Positions 6,827-15,385 of a DNA stretch of 49,830 nt are shown here, piece by piece (position 1 is the stretch's first letter; each line of letters starts with the position of its first letter). Source of the stretch: Candidatus Bruticola papionis (GTDB lineage Bacteria; Vulcanimicrobiota; Xenobia; Xenobiales; Xenobiaceae). A model generated the notes under the pieces. That model did no database searches. It was not told the origin of the DNA and was given only the letters and a program-made list of their open reading frames with translations. The stretch lies in NCBI GenBank assembly GCA_002407045.1, contig DHKB01000044.1:1-49830 (forward strand), in the 5' to 3' direction. Both the position numbers and the translations under genes were made by a program.

Positions 6827-7888
6827 CTATTTCAATAAATTGTTACCTTCGAAATAGTCAATTTTCATAGCATGACGCACGGCACGTAAGGTTTCAGCAG
6901 CTTTCTTCTGAGCCTTTTCACAACCTACACGCAACATTTCATAAACTTCCGGTAAGCGTTTTTCCCAAGCTTGACGGCGCTCACGAATGGGCTTAAGCTC
7001 AGCTTGCATAACGTTGTTGAGGAACTTTTTAACTACCACGTCGCCCAAACCGCCACGCTCATAGTGAGCTTTCAATTCTGCTAAATTGGCGTATTCTGGC
7101 AAAAATTCAGCAAAATGTTCATCGCGGCAGAAAGCGTCTAAGTAAATGAAAACAGGATTACCTTCAGTATGGCCAGGATCTTCGCGACGCAAGTGGGTAG
7201 GATCGGTAAACATAGACATTACTTTTTTGCGAATTTCTTCCGGCTCTTCGGAAAGATAAATGCAATTACCCAGCGATTTGCTCATTTTGGCTTTACCGTC
7301 AATACCTGGCAAACGCAAGCAAGCCTTATTGGAAGGCAAAATAATTTGCGGTTCGACTAAAGTCTCACCATAAACTGTATTGAATTTGTGCACGATTTCA
7401 CGGCATTGCTCCAACATGGGAAGTTGATCTTCACCTACGGGAACAGCAGTAGCCTGGAAAGCAGTAATATCGGAAGCTTGACTAATAGGATAACAGAAAA
7501 ATCCTACCGGAATACTAGCTTCAAAATTGCGCATCTGAATTTCCGCTTTAACGGTAGGATTGCGCTGCACTCGAGAAACGGTCACCAAATTCATGTAGTA
7601 GAAAGCCAATTCCGTCAGTTCGGGAACCATAGACTGGATGAAAATGGTAGATTTTTCCGGATCGAGACCACAAGCCAAATAGTCTAAGGCCACTTGCATA
7701 ATATTCTGACGCACTTTTTCAGGATGCTCAGCATTATCAGTCAAAGCCTGAGCGTCGGCAATCATAATATAAATTTCATCAAAGCGTCCAGAGTTTTGCA
7801 ATTGCACACGTTCTTTTAAAGAACCTACGTAGTGGCCAACATGAAGACGGCCGGTGGGACGGTCGCCGGTTAAAATAATCTGTTTCAT
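6827..7888 (-). CDS. trpS: Tryptophan--tRNA ligase
   Basis: A 353-residue class I aminoacyl-tRNA synthetase that charges tRNA-Trp in the cytoplasm. The N-terminus MKQIILTGDRPTGRLHVGHYVG contains the HIGH-type motif (HVGH, residues 16-19); GKAKMSKSLGN is the KMSKS loop. The TGDRPTGRLH start and the length place it in the bacterial TrpRS family rather than TyrRS. The start is fixed by GGAGGAG about 10 bases before the ATG. It is monocistronic, divergent from the zinc-ribbon gene at 8084. No T-box is visible in the 195-base leader region. Confidence 0.96.
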   Translation of the reverse strand: MKQIILTGDRPTGRLHVGHYVGSLKERVQLQNSGRFDEIYIMIADAQALTDNAEHPEKVRQNIMQVALDYLACGLDPEKSTIFIQSMVPELTELAFYYMNLVTVSRVQRNPTVKAEIQMRNFEASIPVGFFCYPISQASDITAFQATAVPVGEDQLPMLEQCREIVHKFNTVYGETLVEPQIILPSNKACLRLPGIDGKAKMSKSLGNCIYLSEEPEEIRKKVMSMFTDPTHLRREDPGHTEGNPVFIYLDAFCRDEHFAEFLPEYANLAELKAHYERGGLGDVVVKKFLNNVMQAELKPIRERRQAWEKRLPEVYEMLRVGCEKAQKKAAETLRAVRHAMKIDYFEGNNLLK

Positions 7889-8083
7889 TTTTGAATTGCT
7901 CCTCCGCTAAAAGGGTAGCTTTTAACATAAGCCAAGCCCATTTGTCGGAAATAAACTAAAGTAGATTAGAACTGTGATCGTTTGGTTGCTAAAGTCCGTT
8001 TTCCTTCGCTATAGCAAAAATTAAAATTTTCAGCCCACAAAGCGAAAAAAGGTAGTAAATAAGTAAGCTAGAAACCTCGTCGC

Positions 8084-9343
8084 ATGGATCCTTTTGAACT
8101 TTCTATATCGCCTGTTTTTAATGAAGTTATTCGAGCTGCTGAATTAGTTTACGAAGCTCCTGACGACCCTTCCGCAAAAGAAGAGCTTTCTCAAACTCTG
8201 CGTGACATGGCAGAATTTACCCAATATTTAGCCGCTTCATTTCAAGAAGCCATAAAAGTTCGCCCCAAAACGGAACTTTCAGTCAGAGCTCCGCAAGAAT
8301 TTGCTGCTGAACTAAAAGTTATCACTAATGTTTTGAGCGGTTTAAAAGAAAATTTAGTCAACAGTAAAGTCGAGTCTTTCCCTGAGCTAATAGAGCAAGG
8401 ACGTAAAGCTTTAGCTCAAATGTTCGAAATTTTCGAGCAAATGAAAAAGGAAGAAGAGTCCTTCCCTGTTTTTTCTAAGTCTCCCTACATTCAAGAAATT
8501 GTCCGCATAGCTACTGGAGTTGCCAAAGGTCAATATAAACCAGAAGTGCTTAAAGACAAAGTGGCCTGGTTACGCGATCGTTTCTTAGAATTTAAAGACG
8601 ACTTTGCCAGCATAAAAGACATTCCCAAAGAAAATGAAGATGTCGAAAAGCTGCTTCCTATAGCCGAGCAAGCCTTGCAAAAAATGGGTCAAGCCTTAGA
8701 AAAAATGACTCGCTTCCAAAGAAGTTACGACAAGAAGCTCCTGAAAGAAGGTTGCTCGGAGCTGTTGCAAAGCAGCGAAGTGCTTATTGCCGTTCAGGAA
8801 AGGCTCATAAAAGCTTCCACAGCTCAGCCTGCTGCCTGCCCTAATTGCGGCGCTCTCAATCCTGGTGGAGCTAAAAAATGTCGAGCTTGCAATGCAATTA
8901 TGCCTGCTATTGTTGGCCTTTCTACCCAAACTATGGAAATAAAAGAAAATGTTCCTCAAGAAGCTAAGGGACCAGCTTATACTTATATTTCCAGATTAGA
9001 AGGTTCACTCAACTCATATAAACGTCAATTGTTGGATCAAAAAGATCTTAAACGAGAGATAGATTTCTTTGCCAAGAAAGTAGCTGATGGCCTCGCCCAA
9101 TTTGCCGAAATGAAGAAGAAAGCCGCTGCTCAAACTGAAGGCAAAGAGAATAGCCGAGAGGCCATACTTGCGCTCTATAACGATATGGAGACTGGCTTAA
9201 ATACTCTGTCCAGAGGAGTTAAAAAAATGCAAAGCTTCTTTGACAACCAAGACGAGCAAATGTTGGACGAAGGTTTTGATGTTGTAGTTGCAGGCGCAAC
9301 ACTTATGATAGATACCCAAAACAAGGTTTCTGCCGCCAGATAG
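8084..9343 (+). CDS. Helical protein with a central zinc ribbon, family copy 1
   Basis: A 419-residue, acidic and almost wholly helical protein. A single zinc ribbon lies in the middle (about residues 250-272: CPNCGALNPGGAKKCRACN), followed by the block STQTMEIKE and a second helical domain. The same architecture, ribbon position and TSTMEIQE block recur in the 564-residue protein at 41926-43620, so the two are divergent paralogs. There is no signal peptide. The ribosome site is poor. It is followed after 15 bases by a second, membrane-anchored zinc-ribbon gene and probably forms an operon with it. No known family is recognised; a scaffold or sensor role is only a guess. Confidence 0.75.
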   Translation: MDPFELSISPVFNEVIRAAELVYEAPDDPSAKEELSQTLRDMAEFTQYLAASFQEAIKVRPKTELSVRAPQEFAAELKVITNVLSGLKENLVNSKVESFPELIEQGRKALAQMFEIFEQMKKEEESFPVFSKSPYIQEIVRIATGVAKGQYKPEVLKDKVAWLRDRFLEFKDDFASIKDIPKENEDVEKLLPIAEQALQKMGQALEKMTRFQRSYDKKLLKEGCSELLQSSEVLIAVQERLIKASTAQPAACPNCGALNPGGAKKCRACNAIMPAIVGLSTQTMEIKENVPQEAKGPAYTYISRLEGSLNSYKRQLLDQKDLKREIDFFAKKVADGLAQFAEMKKKAAAQTEGKENSREAILALYNDMETGLNTLSRGVKKMQSFFDNQDEQMLDEGFDVVVAGATLMIDTQNKVSAAR

Positions 9344-9358
9344 GAGTAGCCAAACGAT

Positions 9359-9967
9359 ATGTTAGAGTGTCCCAAGTGTCATGCTCAGAACTTGCCAAAT
9401 TCACTTTATTGTGATGAATGCGGCTTTAAGCTAGCCGAAGCCAATAAGAAAACTGTCGGCACTTTACCAGCTTCGCCTGCAGAGTCTGAGTGTATCTCCA
9501 ATGAAGCACAAGTGCAGTCGCAAGCGGTTATGCAAACACCAAACAATGCAATTGCTCCTGGTACTTCAAACGAGCCTTCCACTCAACTCAATTTACCTGT
9601 CAACAACACTAAGGCCACCTTGCCCACTACTGCTTCGCAAGTTTTGAAAAACAACTTGCAAAAGAACGGCACAGCCCAAGGCATGACAGTTGGCCGAGTC
9701 GGAAGCTTTTTCTCCAATTTAGTCAATAGTTGCCAAAAGCTTGCCTCCAGCGGTAGTGCCTTATTAAAAAATTTGAGCTCCTCTACGGAGGTGCAGTCGA
9801 ACTCTACTTTTGTGAAACCTATCATGCCCACCGACAGCAAGGGTAAGACGCTCTGTAATAAGATAGTAGCCGCCCTCTTAGGCATAGGAATATTAGCTCT
9901 ATGTATATTCATGATCGGCAAAAAATTGGCCATTTTTAGCTTATCCACATTTATTAAGCAAAAATAG
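9359..9967 (+). CDS. Zinc-ribbon protein with C-terminal membrane anchor
   Basis: 202 residues in three parts. An N-terminal zinc ribbon (MLECPKCHAQNLPNSLYC, then DECG) resembles 'zinc ribbon, DUF2116/zf-ribbon_3' modules. The middle (about 30-155) is low-complexity and rich in Ser, Thr, Asn and Gln. A hydrophobic segment (about 168-185, VAALLGIGILALCIFMIG) is followed by a short basic/hydrophobic tail. With no signal peptide, the likely topology is a tail-anchored inner-membrane protein with the ribbon in the cytoplasm. GGAG lies 12 bases before the ATG. Its partner is presumably the helical zinc-ribbon protein encoded just upstream. Confidence 0.7.
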   Translation: MLECPKCHAQNLPNSLYCDECGFKLAEANKKTVGTLPASPAESECISNEAQVQSQAVMQTPNNAIAPGTSNEPSTQLNLPVNNTKATLPTTASQVLKNNLQKNGTAQGMTVGRVGSFFSNLVNSCQKLASSGSALLKNLSSSTEVQSNSTFVKPIMPTDSKGKTLCNKIVAALLGIGILALCIFMIGKKLAIFSLSTFIKQK

Positions 9968-10032
9968 GCACAAAAATCACAAATATTTTCGTCTTCTTTT
10001 TCATATCGAAAGGTATATTCTTTTGCAATTCG

Positions 10033-10085
10033 AAGAGCCGAGCGACCCCTGGATAAAGTAATTTAGCCGAAGGGGGACGGCTTTT
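10033..10085 (+). terminator. Two-step hairpin with T tail in the glgP leader
   Basis: AAGAGCCG (10033-10040) pairs with CGGCTTTT (10078-10085), and CCCCT (10046-10050) pairs with AGGGG (10071-10075), with a 20-base loop. The T-run right after it makes it either the terminator of the zinc-ribbon pair or an attenuator-like leader for the phosphorylase. The rest of 9968-10201 shows nothing clear. Confidence 0.45.
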
Positions 10086-10201
10086 CGCAAGTTTTCGACT
10101 GTAAATAAAATCAGTTCGCAAAACTGCTCTGAAGCTGATTGGCGGCTCCAGAAAACAATTTTTTCATCAATTAAATAAAGAAACATTCGGAGGTTTATAC
10201 C

Positions 10202-12751
10202 GTGCACATTTTAGGCACCGTAGTAGTTCGTCCCGTCTTGCCCGAGCGTATTGCTGGCTTGCAGGAATTATCCCACAACTTGTGGTGGTCTTGGACTCCC
10301 GAAGCTCTGGCTCTCTTTTCCAGCTTAGATCAAGAGCTCTGGAAGAGCGTAGGTCACAATCCTGTGGCCGTTTTAGCCAACATTGATCAAACTAAGCTCG
10401 AAGAAGCTGCTAAAGACGCCAAGTACTTAAAAGCTTACGATGATGTATATGCCAAATTCAAGGCTTACATGAATCCTAAGAGCACTCGCTACAGCGAAGC
10501 CTTCCCTGAAAGCAAAGATAAGGTCATTGCTTACTTCTCCGCCGAATTTGGTATGCACGAGAGTCTGCCTATTTATTCTGGTGGTTTAGGCATTTTATCT
10601 GGTGACCACATTAAGACCGCTTCCGATATGGGAATCCCCATGATTGGTGTAGGTCTCCTCTACAATCACGGTTATTTCATTCAGACCATCAATCAAGACG
10701 GTTGGCAAGAAGCTAGCTACAAGCCCTTAGACTTCTCTATGGTTCCGGCAGAAAAAGCTACAGACGCCAACGGCAATGAAATTGTCGTCCAAATTGAGAT
10801 GCCCGACCGTATTGTCAACGCTCGCGTTTGGATTATTCAAGTCGGTCGCATAAAGCTTTACTTACTCGATACCGATATTGAGCAGAACTCTGTGGCCGAC
10901 CGTGGTCTTTCTGCTCGTCTGTATGGCGGCGACAACCAGATGCGTATCGCTCAGGAGAAAATCTTGGGCATTGGCGGTGTGAAGGCTTTACGTCGCTTAG
11001 GTATCAATCCTTGGGTATGGCACATGAACGAAGGTCACTCCGCCTTCTTGACTATTGAGCTCATGCGCGAATACGTTACTGAAAAAGGTCTCAACTGGCG
11101 TCAGGCTATCGAAGCTATTTCCCCCAAAGTATGCTTTACTACTCACACTCCTGTACCCGCCGGTCAAGACGCTTTCGGCAGCGACCTCATGGAGATGCAT
11201 TTCTGGAAAGTGCGTAACGAACTGGGCATGTCCCGTAACGAGTTTATGCGCTTAGGTCAGAACCCCGGCCAGCCCGATGCTCCCTTCAATTTAACTATCT
11301 TCTGCCTTAAATTGGCTAGTTTCCGCAACGGTGTAAGTAAATTACATGGCGATGTCTCCCGTCACTTATGGCGTGATGTATGGCCTGAAGTTCCCGCTGC
11401 CGAAATTCCTATTACTTCCGTCACTAACGGTGTCCATATCGGAACTTGGATTGCTCCTGAAATGGCTCGTTTATACGATAAGCACGTCTCCAAAGATTGG
11501 CGCATCAATCCTGACAGCCACAAGCTTTGGGATAAAGCTAAGATTCCCGCTGGTGATATCTGGTCTGTACACCAGACTTTGAAGCAGCGCATGATCGACG
11601 GAGTTAGAGCCCGTCACGAACGTCGTTTGCGCCGTTTAAGCGCTCCTTTGTTCGAAATTGAAGCAGCCAAGAGTATTCTCTCTCCTAGCGTTCTGACTAT
11701 TGGCTTTGCTAGACGTTTCGCCACTTACAAACGCGCTATCTTGCTTTTCTCCGATGTTGAGCGCCTCAAGAAGATTATGCTCACTCCCGGTCGCGAAGTA
11801 AACTTCGTTTTCGCCGGTAAAGCTCACCCTGCCGACCGTCCCGGCCAGGAATTTATTAAGCGTATCCATGACTACAGCAAGATGCCCGAATTTAAAGGCC
11901 GCATCATTTTGTTGGAAGATTATGATATCGATTTGGCCCGCTACTTAGTGCAAGGCGTCGATGTGTGGCTCAACAACCCTCGTCGTCCTTTAGAAGCTTC
12001 TGGTACTTCCGGCGAAAAAGCTGCCATGAACGGTGTGCTCAACTTCAGCGTTTTGGATGGCTGGTGGGCCGAAGGCTTCAATGGCCAGAACGGTTGGTCT
12101 ATTGGCGAAAACCGTCACTACAACAGCAACGAAGAGCAGGATTTAATCGATACCAATTCGCTCTACTCCACTTTGGAAGACGAAATTATTCCTGCTTACT
12201 ATGATGATCGCGACGAGAACGGTATTCCTACTGTTTGGACTGCTATGATGCAGAACGCTGTTCGCACTTTAGTGCCCGAATACTCCACTCATCGTATGCT
12301 TCATGACTATTGCCATGAAATTTACGTGCCCGCCGGTATCGCTGGCGAAAGTGCTGGAGAAAATGGCTACACTAAGGCCAAAGATTTAGCTGGTTGGAAG
12401 CAGTACTTAGATGGCGTATGGAGTGACGTCAGCTTAGAGTCCGAAATTCAACAGCGCGGCGAAGTGAAACGCGGTCAGGAAATTTCTGTCAGCGCTCGCG
12501 CCTTCTTAGGCAAACTCGATCCTAAAGAAGTTGAAGTAGAACTTTATGCCGGTAAGTTAGTCAATGAAGAGATTGTCAATCCTCAAGTAGTTAAACTCAA
12601 CTACCTTGGTTACCGTGATGGCGCTCATTGCTACGAAGGCAAAATTACTCCCAACGCTACTGGTACTTTCGCCTATTCCGTAAGAGTAATTCCTACTCAC
12701 GCTGGTGCCAATTTCAATGATATAGTTAACTTTATTTGCTGGTCCCGTTAG
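10202..12751 (+). CDS. glgP: Alpha-glucan (glycogen) phosphorylase, long GlgP/TM1168-type
   Basis: 849 residues. The enzyme releases glucose-1-phosphate from glycogen or maltodextrin with pyridoxal phosphate. The N-terminal DUF3417-like part (LQELSHNLWWSWTPEALALF) and the later YFSAEFGMHESLPIYSGGLG mark the alpha-glucan phosphorylase subfamily found in Thermotoga, actinobacteria and many anaerobes, distinct from MalP/PYG. The PLP region reads EASGTSGEKAAMNGVLN. An extra C-terminal beta domain of about 150 residues is usual for this subfamily. The GTG start at 10202 is set by GGAGG 9 bases before. Codon use is regular, suggesting good expression. No other glycogen gene is adjacent. Confidence 0.93.
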   Translation: MHILGTVVVRPVLPERIAGLQELSHNLWWSWTPEALALFSSLDQELWKSVGHNPVAVLANIDQTKLEEAAKDAKYLKAYDDVYAKFKAYMNPKSTRYSEAFPESKDKVIAYFSAEFGMHESLPIYSGGLGILSGDHIKTASDMGIPMIGVGLLYNHGYFIQTINQDGWQEASYKPLDFSMVPAEKATDANGNEIVVQIEMPDRIVNARVWIIQVGRIKLYLLDTDIEQNSVADRGLSARLYGGDNQMRIAQEKILGIGGVKALRRLGINPWVWHMNEGHSAFLTIELMREYVTEKGLNWRQAIEAISPKVCFTTHTPVPAGQDAFGSDLMEMHFWKVRNELGMSRNEFMRLGQNPGQPDAPFNLTIFCLKLASFRNGVSKLHGDVSRHLWRDVWPEVPAAEIPITSVTNGVHIGTWIAPEMARLYDKHVSKDWRINPDSHKLWDKAKIPAGDIWSVHQTLKQRMIDGVRARHERRLRRLSAPLFEIEAAKSILSPSVLTIGFARRFATYKRAILLFSDVERLKKIMLTPGREVNFVFAGKAHPADRPGQEFIKRIHDYSKMPEFKGRIILLEDYDIDLARYLVQGVDVWLNNPRRPLEASGTSGEKAAMNGVLNFSVLDGWWAEGFNGQNGWSIGENRHYNSNEEQDLIDTNSLYSTLEDEIIPAYYDDRDENGIPTVWTAMMQNAVRTLVPEYSTHRMLHDYCHEIYVPAGIAGESAGENGYTKAKDLAGWKQYLDGVWSDVSLESEIQQRGEVKRGQEISVSARAFLGKLDPKEVEVELYAGKLVNEEIVNPQVVKLNYLGYRDGAHCYEGKITPNATGTFAYSVRVIPTHAGANFNDIVNFICWSR

Positions 12752-12788
12752 TTGTTAACGCCGAGCAAATAAACAGTAAATAAAGGTT

Positions 12789-12825
12789 GCCTCCAGAGTT
12801 GAAAGGCTCGGGAGGCTATTTTTTT
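12789..12825 (+). terminator. Intrinsic terminator of glgP
   Basis: GCCTCC (12789-12794) pairs with GGAGGC (12811-12816), followed by TATTTTTTT. Confidence 0.85.
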
Positions 12826-12909
12826 GCATAAAAGCTATCTAGTGAAATGTTTTATGATGTTATCGTTCTGCTGCTCTACGAATCTATAACTATACAGTTT
12901 ATCTAAGAG

Positions 12910-14370
12910 CTAATTATCAGAAATTCTGTATTCTGATTTATTTTTTAATTCTGCTAAAAACCACTTCACAGCTTGAGCGTCGTTCTTTTTTACTCCTATT
13001 CCTTTATGGTAGCAATAACCCAACATCTGTTGTGCGCTAGCATAACCTTGTTTAGCTGACTTACGGAGCCATTTTACTGCTATACGATAATTTTTTTTCA
13101 CACCATATCCTTGACTATAACATATCCATAAACGCCATTGTGCGAAATAATTTCCATTGACTGCAGCTTTGTAATACCATTTTGTCGCTTCCACAAGGTC
13201 TTGTTCAAAGCATGAGCGCCCCAATTCAAAACACATGCCTATCTCTAATTGTGCATCAGAATAGCCTTGTCTAGCCGCCATAAGGTAAAGCTGAGCCGCT
13301 TTAGCATAGTCTTCTTGAACGCCATCGCCTAATTCGTAACACAATCCTAATTGGTATTGAGCCTCAGGAAGTCCCTTTTCAGAAGCTTCCCTAAAATAAG
13401 CAATCGCTTTTTCGTAATTTACCTCTACACTATAACCATAATAATAGCAATTTCCCAAACCACATAACGCTTTAATATTTTTTTGTTCAGCAGCTTTACT
13501 AAACAACATAAAAGCCTTATCGAAGTTTTGCTTTACGCCCCAACCTCTACAATAGCTAGTCCCCAACCAATATTGACCATCACTATTTCCTTGTATGGCA
13601 GACTCATAAAACCATCTGACAGCTTCAAGATAATTTTGTTTACCGCTATCACCACGACTGTAGTAAATTCCTAAAACACACTGAGCCTGACTATAACCAT
13701 GTTCAGCAGCATACTGGAGCAACCCTATATACTTTCTGCGATCTTTTTTTACTCCCCAACCATGTTTGTAACAAATTGCTAAATAATAATTTGCTTCGAT
13801 ATGTCCTTTTTGAGCTGCTTTGCTGAAAAAGTCTGTAGCTTTTTTGAAATCTTGCTCTACAATATCACCTTCAGAATAGAACATACCTAATTGATATCGT
13901 GCCTCAGTATGTCCTTGCTCAGCAGATTTACTTAACCATTTCAAGCCTTCTTGGACATTTTTTTCTACTCCAAGGCCATTACAGTAGCATATAGCTAAAT
14001 AATATTGAGCTTCTGCGTATCCTTGATCCGCAGATTTACTGATCCATTTTAGACCATCCCGAATATTTTCTACTACTCCATAACCGTTTAAATAGCATGT
14101 ACCTAAACAATATTGGGCTTCAGCATGACCTCGTTTAGCAGCTTCATAAAACCATTTGAATGCCTCATTGTAATTTTGTTTTCTCAAAAAACCATGAATA
14201 TATTCTAGTCCACGTATAAATTTGCCATTTGCACTGAATAGATAACCTATTTCACCAGAGCATACTGCTCCCACATTAATTCTAGCTGCTAGTGAGCACC
14301 ATTTTAGAGCGTTATGGAGCCATTTACCGGAAGTTACCATAAAATTGTTGAGAGTATTATTTTTTTTCAT
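12910..14370 (-). CDS. Sel1-like repeat (SLR) protein
   Basis: 486 residues made almost entirely of about eleven consecutive 36-residue Sel1 repeats, each with the pattern A-x-x-x-LG-x-x-Y-x-x-G-x-GV-x-x-(D/N)-x-x-x-A-x-x-W/F-x-x-x-A-x-x-G. Such alpha-alpha solenoids mediate protein contacts in envelope stress, signalling and host interaction in many bacteria. No signal peptide is seen, so it is probably cytoplasmic; the first 60 residues are a degenerate repeat. The gene is AT-rich, stands alone between a terminator and a long noncoding region, and has only a weak ribosome site, which fits an accessory gene. The internal repeats are diverged at DNA level. Confidence 0.92.
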   Translation of the reverse strand: MKKNNTLNNFMVTSGKWLHNALKWCSLAARINVGAVCSGEIGYLFSANGKFIRGLEYIHGFLRKQNYNEAFKWFYEAAKRGHAEAQYCLGTCYLNGYGVVENIRDGLKWISKSADQGYAEAQYYLAICYCNGLGVEKNVQEGLKWLSKSAEQGHTEARYQLGMFYSEGDIVEQDFKKATDFFSKAAQKGHIEANYYLAICYKHGWGVKKDRRKYIGLLQYAAEHGYSQAQCVLGIYYSRGDSGKQNYLEAVRWFYESAIQGNSDGQYWLGTSYCRGWGVKQNFDKAFMLFSKAAEQKNIKALCGLGNCYYYGYSVEVNYEKAIAYFREASEKGLPEAQYQLGLCYELGDGVQEDYAKAAQLYLMAARQGYSDAQLEIGMCFELGRSCFEQDLVEATKWYYKAAVNGNYFAQWRLWICYSQGYGVKKNYRIAVKWLRKSAKQGYASAQQMLGYCYHKGIGVKKNDAQAVKWFLAELKNKSEYRISDN

Positions 14371-15075
14371 AAATATAGCACCGCCTACAATAAAACTTCA
14401 GTTAAAAACTAACTCTGGTCTTATAAATTATTATTGCCGTTTTACAGTAGTATTTCTTATTTTTAGTTTCTACAGTATTGGCGCGGTTAAGTGAATTGTA
14501 ACAGTATTGGACCCGATTATGGTGTCTTTCTAAAAGCATACCTCCATGTCATAATAAATTAACAAAAATGGATAAACAAAAAAACAAGTAAAAAAACAGT
14601 TAAACAAAGTGTAGGTACGACATAGGACAAAAAAGCCTACGCTACCAAACAGCGAAGCACATTTGCATACGCTCAGCCAATATATACGATTATTAGCAAA
14701 AAAGACACAACGACGAGCCGGAAAACCGGATCGCGCCTATATGGTCTATCTTATGCTCGCTGTTTCATACTAAATTATTGTCAATTCAATATCAAGGTAT
14801 AATTAAACTTTTATTCTACCTTTTTATATATTTTTGTGCTAAGCTGCGGTAAAAAATAACCAATTTTTGCAAATACTTATTAAAAAATACAAATAAGTGC
14901 TACTTACTACCTAAAAAAAATAAGCATTTAAAGCGGCTCAACTGGCAAAGGCTTTTTGCCTACTTAATAGAAATATTTATGGCCATATTAGTGTGGGACT
15001 TTTCAGTCCTGAGCTGTCTGAGCATTTCAGAGTTTGGCACACACCTCTCCAACGATAAAAGGAAGGGCAATTACT
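14371..15075. other. Noncoding stretch with short repeats and hairpins
   Basis: 705 bases with no credible gene on either strand. It holds three copies of an ACAGTATTGG-like motif (14444 degenerate, 14472 and 14501) at 28-29-base spacing, an A-rich tract (14560-14605), a GTAGG/CCTAC hairpin (14611-14640), a stable CGAgCCGG-AAAA-CCGGaTCG hairpin (14714-14733), a TATAAT at 14798 preceded by TTGTCA at 14-base spacing (a poor promoter), a GGCAAA/TTTGCC hairpin (about 14944-14960), and the citD leader. Confidence 0.6.
14991..15044 (+). promoter_or_regulatory. Possible structured citD leader
   Basis: GTGTG (14991-14995) can pair with CACAC (15040-15044) around a GGAC/GTCC hairpin (14996-15009) and a CTGA/TCAG hairpin (15009-15029). 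It ends 31 bases before the citD start. No known riboswitch is recognised and the stems are short, so chance folding is possible. Confidence 0.25.
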
Positions 15076-15360
15076 TTGAAGTTAGTTACCAAAGCTGAAG
15101 CCGGTACTTTAGAGTCTGGCGATATCCATATCGAAGTAGAATCTGCCGATACTCCCGGCGTAGAAGTAGATCTCAGCAGTACGGTTATGAAGCTGTACGG
15201 ACGCCAAATTACTAAAGTTATCAAAGAGACCGTCGCTGAGCTCGGCGTGGACGGTGTCGTCGTCACAGCTGTAGACAAAGGCGCTTTAGACTGCACAGTT
15301 AAAGCCAGAGTCAAAACTGCCATTTACAGGGCTTGTCAAAGCAACGAGTATTCTTGGTAA
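15076..15360 (+). CDS. citD: Citrate lyase gamma subunit (acyl carrier protein)
   Basis: A 94-residue acyl carrier subunit that carries the phosphoribosyl-dephospho-CoA arm of citrate lyase. AEAGTLESGDIHIEVE near the N-terminus holds the Ser (GTLESGD) to which the prosthetic group is attached in CitD proteins. The start is taken as TTG at 15076 because GGAAGGG lies 8 bases before it and the resulting N-terminus (KLVTKAEAGTLES) matches the family; a TTG at 15034 would add a non-homologous extension. It is the first gene of the cit block, 25 bases before citE. Confidence 0.92.
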   Translation: MKLVTKAEAGTLESGDIHIEVESADTPGVEVDLSSTVMKLYGRQITKVIKETVAELGVDGVVVTAVDKGALDCTVKARVKTAIYRACQSNEYSW

Positions 15361-15385
15361 AAAAAGTAAGGAAGTGGCGAAAATT

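Noticed and set aside
9940..9955. DnaA box (TTATCCACA) as a sign of an origin
   Set aside because: A single match inside a coding region, with no cluster, no AT-rich unwinding region and no dnaA or dnaN nearby.
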